DNA from: JAZKID01 sp965247525
GTDB taxonomy: Bacteria; Pseudomonadota; Alphaproteobacteria; Rhizobiales; UBA4765
Assembly: GCA_965247525.1 (NCBI GenBank)
Contig: OZ252015.1
Location: forward strand, 620,001-684,000
Length of the DNA: 64,000 nt
Direction of reading: 5' to 3'
Below, one piece after another: positions 60,711-64,000 of this stretch. Within the stretch, counting starts at the first letter, position 1; each line of letters starts with the position of its first letter. The notes beneath the pieces were generated by a model. The model ran no database searches. It was not told the DNA's origin and saw only the letters and a program-made list of their open reading frames with translations. Both the position numbers and the translations under genes were made by a program.

Positions 60711-63700
60711 TTACGCCGCCTCAACCATCCGCTCGGCTGATTGCAGATCGACCGAGACGAGCTGCGAAATACCGCGCTCGGCCATGGTCACGCCGAACAG
60801 GCGGTGCATGCGGCTCATCGTCACCGGATTATGGGTAATGATGATAAAGCGCGTATTTGTGCTCTCCACCATCTTGTCCATCAGGTCGCAATAGCGCTCC
60901 ACATTGTGGTCATCGAGCGGCGCGTCGACCTCGTCGAGCACGCAGATCGGCGCAGGGTTCGTGAGGAAGACGGCAAAGATCAACGCCATGGCGGTTAGCG
61001 CCTGTTCACCGCCCGAGAGCAGCGACAGCGACTGCGGCTTTTTGCCGGGCGGATGCGCGATGATTTCCAAGCCCGCGTCGAGCGGATCGTCGCTTTCCGT
61101 AAGTGTGAGCTCCGCCGTGCCACCGCCGAACAGCGTGGTGAACAGCGTCTGGAAATGGCCGTTGACGACGGTGAAAGCGGCAAGCAAACGCTCGCGCCCT
61201 TCTTTGTTGAGCGTGTGGATGCCGGTGCGCAGCCGCTCAATCGCAGCGACAAGATCGTCACGTTCCGCAACAAGCGTATCATGGCGTGTGGACAGCTCCG
61301 TGACCTCTTCTTCCGCGCGCAAGTTGACGGCGCCAAGGCGCTCACGCTCGCGCTTGTAGCGGTCGAGGCGCTCTTCCAGATCATTGCTGTGCTGAAGCGC
61401 GTTGATTGTCGCTTCGTCAAAACCGTCCAGCAGTTCTTCCAGGCTGATGTCCAGCGTTTCGGCGATTGTCACTGTCAGCGCTTCGCGCCGTTCATTCACG
61501 CCTTCAATACGCGCCTGCGCCGCTGCACGTTGCTCGCGCGCTTCGCCAAGGCTGGCCGTGGCCGCTTTTTCCTCGCGGTCGATCTCACGCAACGCGGTTT
61601 CAGCCACCGCAAGCGCATCTCCGGCGCCGCGGCGCGCCAGCGTGGCATCGCTTAAGGTGTCGGCAAGCGCCAGCTCTTTGGCTTCAATTTCGGCTGGCAT
61701 TTGCGACAAGGTCGCGCGTTCGGTTTCAAGTTCCGTATGGCGTTCGCCAAGAACACCGCGCTGGCCGTCAGCTTTGGTCTGACGGGCTGTCCATGCCTCG
61801 ATATCGCTGTCGATGGCCGTAAGGCGGGCGGTACGCGCCCGTGCTTCGTTCTGCACGGTCTGCGAGAGAGCGCGCGCTTCGGCAACATCGCTGCGCTCCT
61901 GATTGACCCGCGCCCGCAATTTGGCAACGTTCACTTCCAATTCTGAGCGTGCAGCGTCATCGCCGATCTCGCTTGCGGCATTTTGCAGCTCGACGCTCAT
62001 TTCGTCGCGGTCGTGGCTTAGCTTGGTGCTTGTCGCCTCAATGACCGACAAACGGTTTGTGAGCGATGCTGTTGCGCGCTCAGCGTCTGCCATTTTGTTT
62101 TGGGCTTGCGTTGCTGCAGATTGCAATTCGCGCAGCGACTGGCGGCTTTGCTGCTCTGTCATGGCCGCCGCGACGCTCGCATCATGCAAGGCCTGATAGC
62201 CCAAACGCTCTTTATCTAACAAGGTTTTGGCCTGCGCCAGATTGTCTTCCAGATCCTGAAGGCGGTTTTTCTCGGCCAGACGGCGTGCAGCGGCCGATGG
62301 CGCACCGGCTTTGGTGATGACGCCGTCCCAGCCCCACATTTCACCTTCCAAGGTGACAAGCCGCTGGCCGGTTTTCAACTGGCTGCGCAGGCTCTCGGCC
62401 TTGTCGGCCTCGATCACGCCGATCTGGTTGAGGATACGGTCAAGTTCATGCGGCGCTTTGACGAAGCGCGACAGCGTGCGCGCGCCTTGCGGCAGTTGCG
62501 GGTCGTCGAAATTGAACGCGAGCTGCGCAATATAACGCGGCGCGGCTGCATCAACCGGCAATTCGAGAAGGTCGCTTAAAGCCGCACCAAGCGCAATTTC
62601 ATAGCCCTTGTCGACTTCGATCGCGTCGAGAACAGGGCGCCAGTTGCCGTCAATGCTGCCCAGCACGATTTTTTGCAGTGTGCTGATTTCAACTTCGAGT
62701 TTTTGAACTTCGTTTTCAGCGCTTTTCAGCGGTGCGCGCGCCTGCTCTTCGGCGACACGCGCCTGCTTCAATGCGGCCTCTGAATCGGTCGCCGCAATTT
62801 CAGCTTCGAGAAGAACGCGTGTCGAGGTTTCAACGTCAAGCGTCAGCGCGCCGATATCGGCCATGCCTTGGCGCTTGTGCTCCAGCTCGGCTTTTTCTTT
62901 TTGCAATGATAAGAGCTCATTGGAGAAACGGTCAAAGCGTCCCTGCGCCTCCATCTGCCGTTTTTGAATGGACAGGCGGCGGGCATTGGCCTCCGCCAGC
63001 GCCTGCGTGGCGCTGCCCATCAGCTCTTCGCCAATCTGCACTTTTTGCTCGGCATCATTCAGCTTTGATGTTGCAAGCGCACTGCGCTCTGTAATCTGCT
63101 GCTCTTCTTCACGAAGGTTGGCGGCCTCAGTGGCAAGCTTGGCATGCGCATCCGCCGCATCATCGATCAGCGATTGCTCGCGCTGCATATCGGCGTTGAT
63201 CTGCGCAATCTGGCGCTCAATGTTCTGCATGCGCTCAGATGCGCGCTGTTTTTCACCGGCAAGCTGGTCGCGGGCAGAGACAAGACGCTGCAAGGCGGCT
63301 GCGGCTTCGGCTTCATGCTCGCGCAAAGGCGGCAGGTTTGCGGCCATATCGGTCTGGCGTTTGGCGGCGCTGGCCTGTGTCTGCGCGCGCGACAACACGT
63401 CGGCCTCAGCGGTTTTCAACGCTTCATTGGCGTCTTTCACCAGCTGGCCAATTTCATTCCAGCGGCGGGCATAGAGCTTACGCTCCAGTTCGCGGATATC
63501 GGTTGAAAGGGTTTTGTAGCGCGTTGCCTGCTTGGCCTGCTTGGCGAGATGTTCAAGCTGGCTGGCCAGTTCCTTGATCACATCTTCCACGCGCGACAGA
63601 TTTGTCTCGGCGGCTTTCAGGCGTGTTTCGGTTTCATGGCGGCGGGCGTTCAAGCCTGAAATACCGGCGGCCTCTTCAAGAATTTTGCGGCGCTGCTGCG

Positions 63701-64000
63701 GCTTGGCCGCAATCAGTTCGGCGATGCGGCCTTGGCCAACCAGAGCCGGCGAGCGTGCGCCTGATGACGCGTCCGCAAACAAAAGCTGCACATCGCGGGC
63801 GCGCACTTCCTTGCCGTTGATGCGGTAATCGGAGCCGTAATCGCGCTCGATACGGCGGATGACTTCCAGCGTGTCGTCATCGTTAAATGCGGCAGGCGCT
63901 TTGCGCGATGTGTTGTCGATGGTGAGCATAACTTCCGCCGTGTTGCGCGGCGGGCGGCCGGTTGTGCCGGCAAAGATCACGTCTTCCATGCCGGAGGCAC
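60711..64000 (-). CDS. smc: Chromosome segregation protein SMC (5' end beyond window)
   Basis: ATPase of the bacterial condensin complex. The gene enters at the right edge, so roughly 60 N-terminal residues with the Walker A motif are missing. Visible are GMEDVIFAGTTGRPPRNTAE, the Q-loop region LVGQGRIAELIAAKP, two long coiled coils, the hinge (near SIDGNWRPVLDAIEVDKGYE), the signature LSLLSGGEQALTAMALIFA, and the Walker B segment ICVLDEVDAPLDDHNVERY. The C-terminus is complete. No scpA or scpB is in the window. Confidence 0.95.
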   Translation of the reverse strand, partial: ASGMEDVIFAGTTGRPPRNTAEVMLTIDNTSRKAPAAFNDDDTLEVIRRIERDYGSDYRINGKEVRARDVQLLFADASSGARSPALVGQGRIAELIAAKPQQRRKILEEAAGISGLNARRHETETRLKAAETNLSRVEDVIKELASQLEHLAKQAKQATRYKTLSTDIRELERKLYARRWNEIGQLVKDANEALKTAEADVLSRAQTQASAAKRQTDMAANLPPLREHEAEAAAALQRLVSARDQLAGEKQRASERMQNIERQIAQINADMQREQSLIDDAADAHAKLATEAANLREEEQQITERSALATSKLNDAEQKVQIGEELMGSATQALAEANARRLSIQKRQMEAQGRFDRFSNELLSLQKEKAELEHKRQGMADIGALTLDVETSTRVLLEAEIAATDSEAALKQARVAEEQARAPLKSAENEVQKLEVEISTLQKIVLGSIDGNWRPVLDAIEVDKGYEIALGAALSDLLELPVDAAAPRYIAQLAFNFDDPQLPQGARTLSRFVKAPHELDRILNQIGVIEADKAESLRSQLKTGQRLVTLEGEMWGWDGVITKAGAPSAAARRLAEKNRLQDLEDNLAQAKTLLDKERLGYQALHDASVAAAMTEQQSRQSLRELQSAATQAQNKMADAERATASLTNRLSVIEATSTKLSHDRDEMSVELQNAASEIGDDAARSELEVNVAKLRARVNQERSDVAEARALSQTVQNEARARTARLTAIDSDIEAWTARQTKADGQRGVLGERHTELETERATLSQMPAEIEAKELALADTLSDATLARRGAGDALAVAETALREIDREEKAATASLGEAREQRAAAQARIEGVNERREALTVTIAETLDISLEELLDGFDEATINALQHSNDLEERLDRYKRERERLGAVNLRAEEEVTELSTRHDTLVAERDDLVAAIERLRTGIHTLNKEGRERLLAAFTVVNGHFQTLFTTLFGGGTAELTLTESDDPLDAGLEIIAHPPGKKPQSLSLLSGGEQALTAMALIFAVFLTNPAPICVLDEVDAPLDDHNVERYCDLMDKMVESTNTRFIIITHNPVTMSRMHRLFGVTMAERGISQLVSVDLQSAERMVEAA

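Overview
The window is a compact, single-chromosome-type stretch of roughly 50-55 % GC that reads as an alphaproteobacterium. Signs of this are the split ATP synthase F0 operon (atpI-atpB-atpE-b'-b with no F1 genes beside it), the long-linker FtsZ, an SMC protein next to F0, the amidase / RNase P RNA / rsmH synteny, a TIGR02301-like protein after a Nudix gene, and promoter motifs of the EcfG and CtrA types. A Micavibrionales- or Rhodospirillales-like lineage would fit, but I cannot place it below class. I see no tRNA, rRNA, CRISPR array, insertion sequence or prophage.

Left part (1-26715, minus strand). This is a near-complete division and cell wall (dcw) cluster, read from right to left: rnpB, rsmH, ftsL, ftsI, murE, murF, mraY, murD, ftsW, murG, murC, a class-I glutamine amidotransferase, murB, ddl, ftsQ, ftsA, ftsZ. 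After one inverted orphan gene (5720-6841) it continues with lpxC, a small stress-type gene, bamD, recN and ligA (cut by the left edge). Most neighbours overlap by ATGA, TGATG or TTGA, so they are translationally coupled. mraZ, the usual first gene, is absent and RNase P RNA stands directly before rsmH. The only large gap (8601-8968, between ftsA and ftsZ) is filled with 35-36 nt repeats.

Middle part (26831-48545). A secreted spondin-like protein is followed on the minus strand by two peptidoglycan amidases, dxs and xseB, then an HDAC-like hydrolase and an acyl-CoA dehydrogenase. Divergent from these runs a coupled plus-strand set: Sua5/TsaC, FAD-linked oxidase, Nudix hydrolase, TIGR02301-like protein. 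Next come a small conserved gene with a CtrA-type site, a LysE exporter, dihydroorotase, and the plus-strand run ygfZ-tag-HD hydrolase. The NAD synthesis operon nadA-nadB-nadC follows, then a SleB-type hydrolase and a large TPR protein on the minus strand.

Right part (48762-64000). glyQ and glyS are joined by an overlapping 29-codon ORF. glyS carries an in-frame AT-rich insertion. Then come a DUF3597 gene, an orphan, ispB-like polyprenyl synthase with a divergent TrmN6-like methyltransferase, a zinc metallopeptidase, ispE, the F0 operon, an AT-rich orphan membrane protein and smc (cut by the right edge).

The most interesting signals are: three EcfG-like promoters (GGAAC-N16/17-SGTT) in front of three unrelated stand-alone genes, suggesting general-stress-response members; the 28 % GC in-frame insertion in glyS; the repeat block between ftsA and ftsZ; a glutamine amidotransferase coupled into the dcw operon; and two orphan proteins of similar layout next to core operons.
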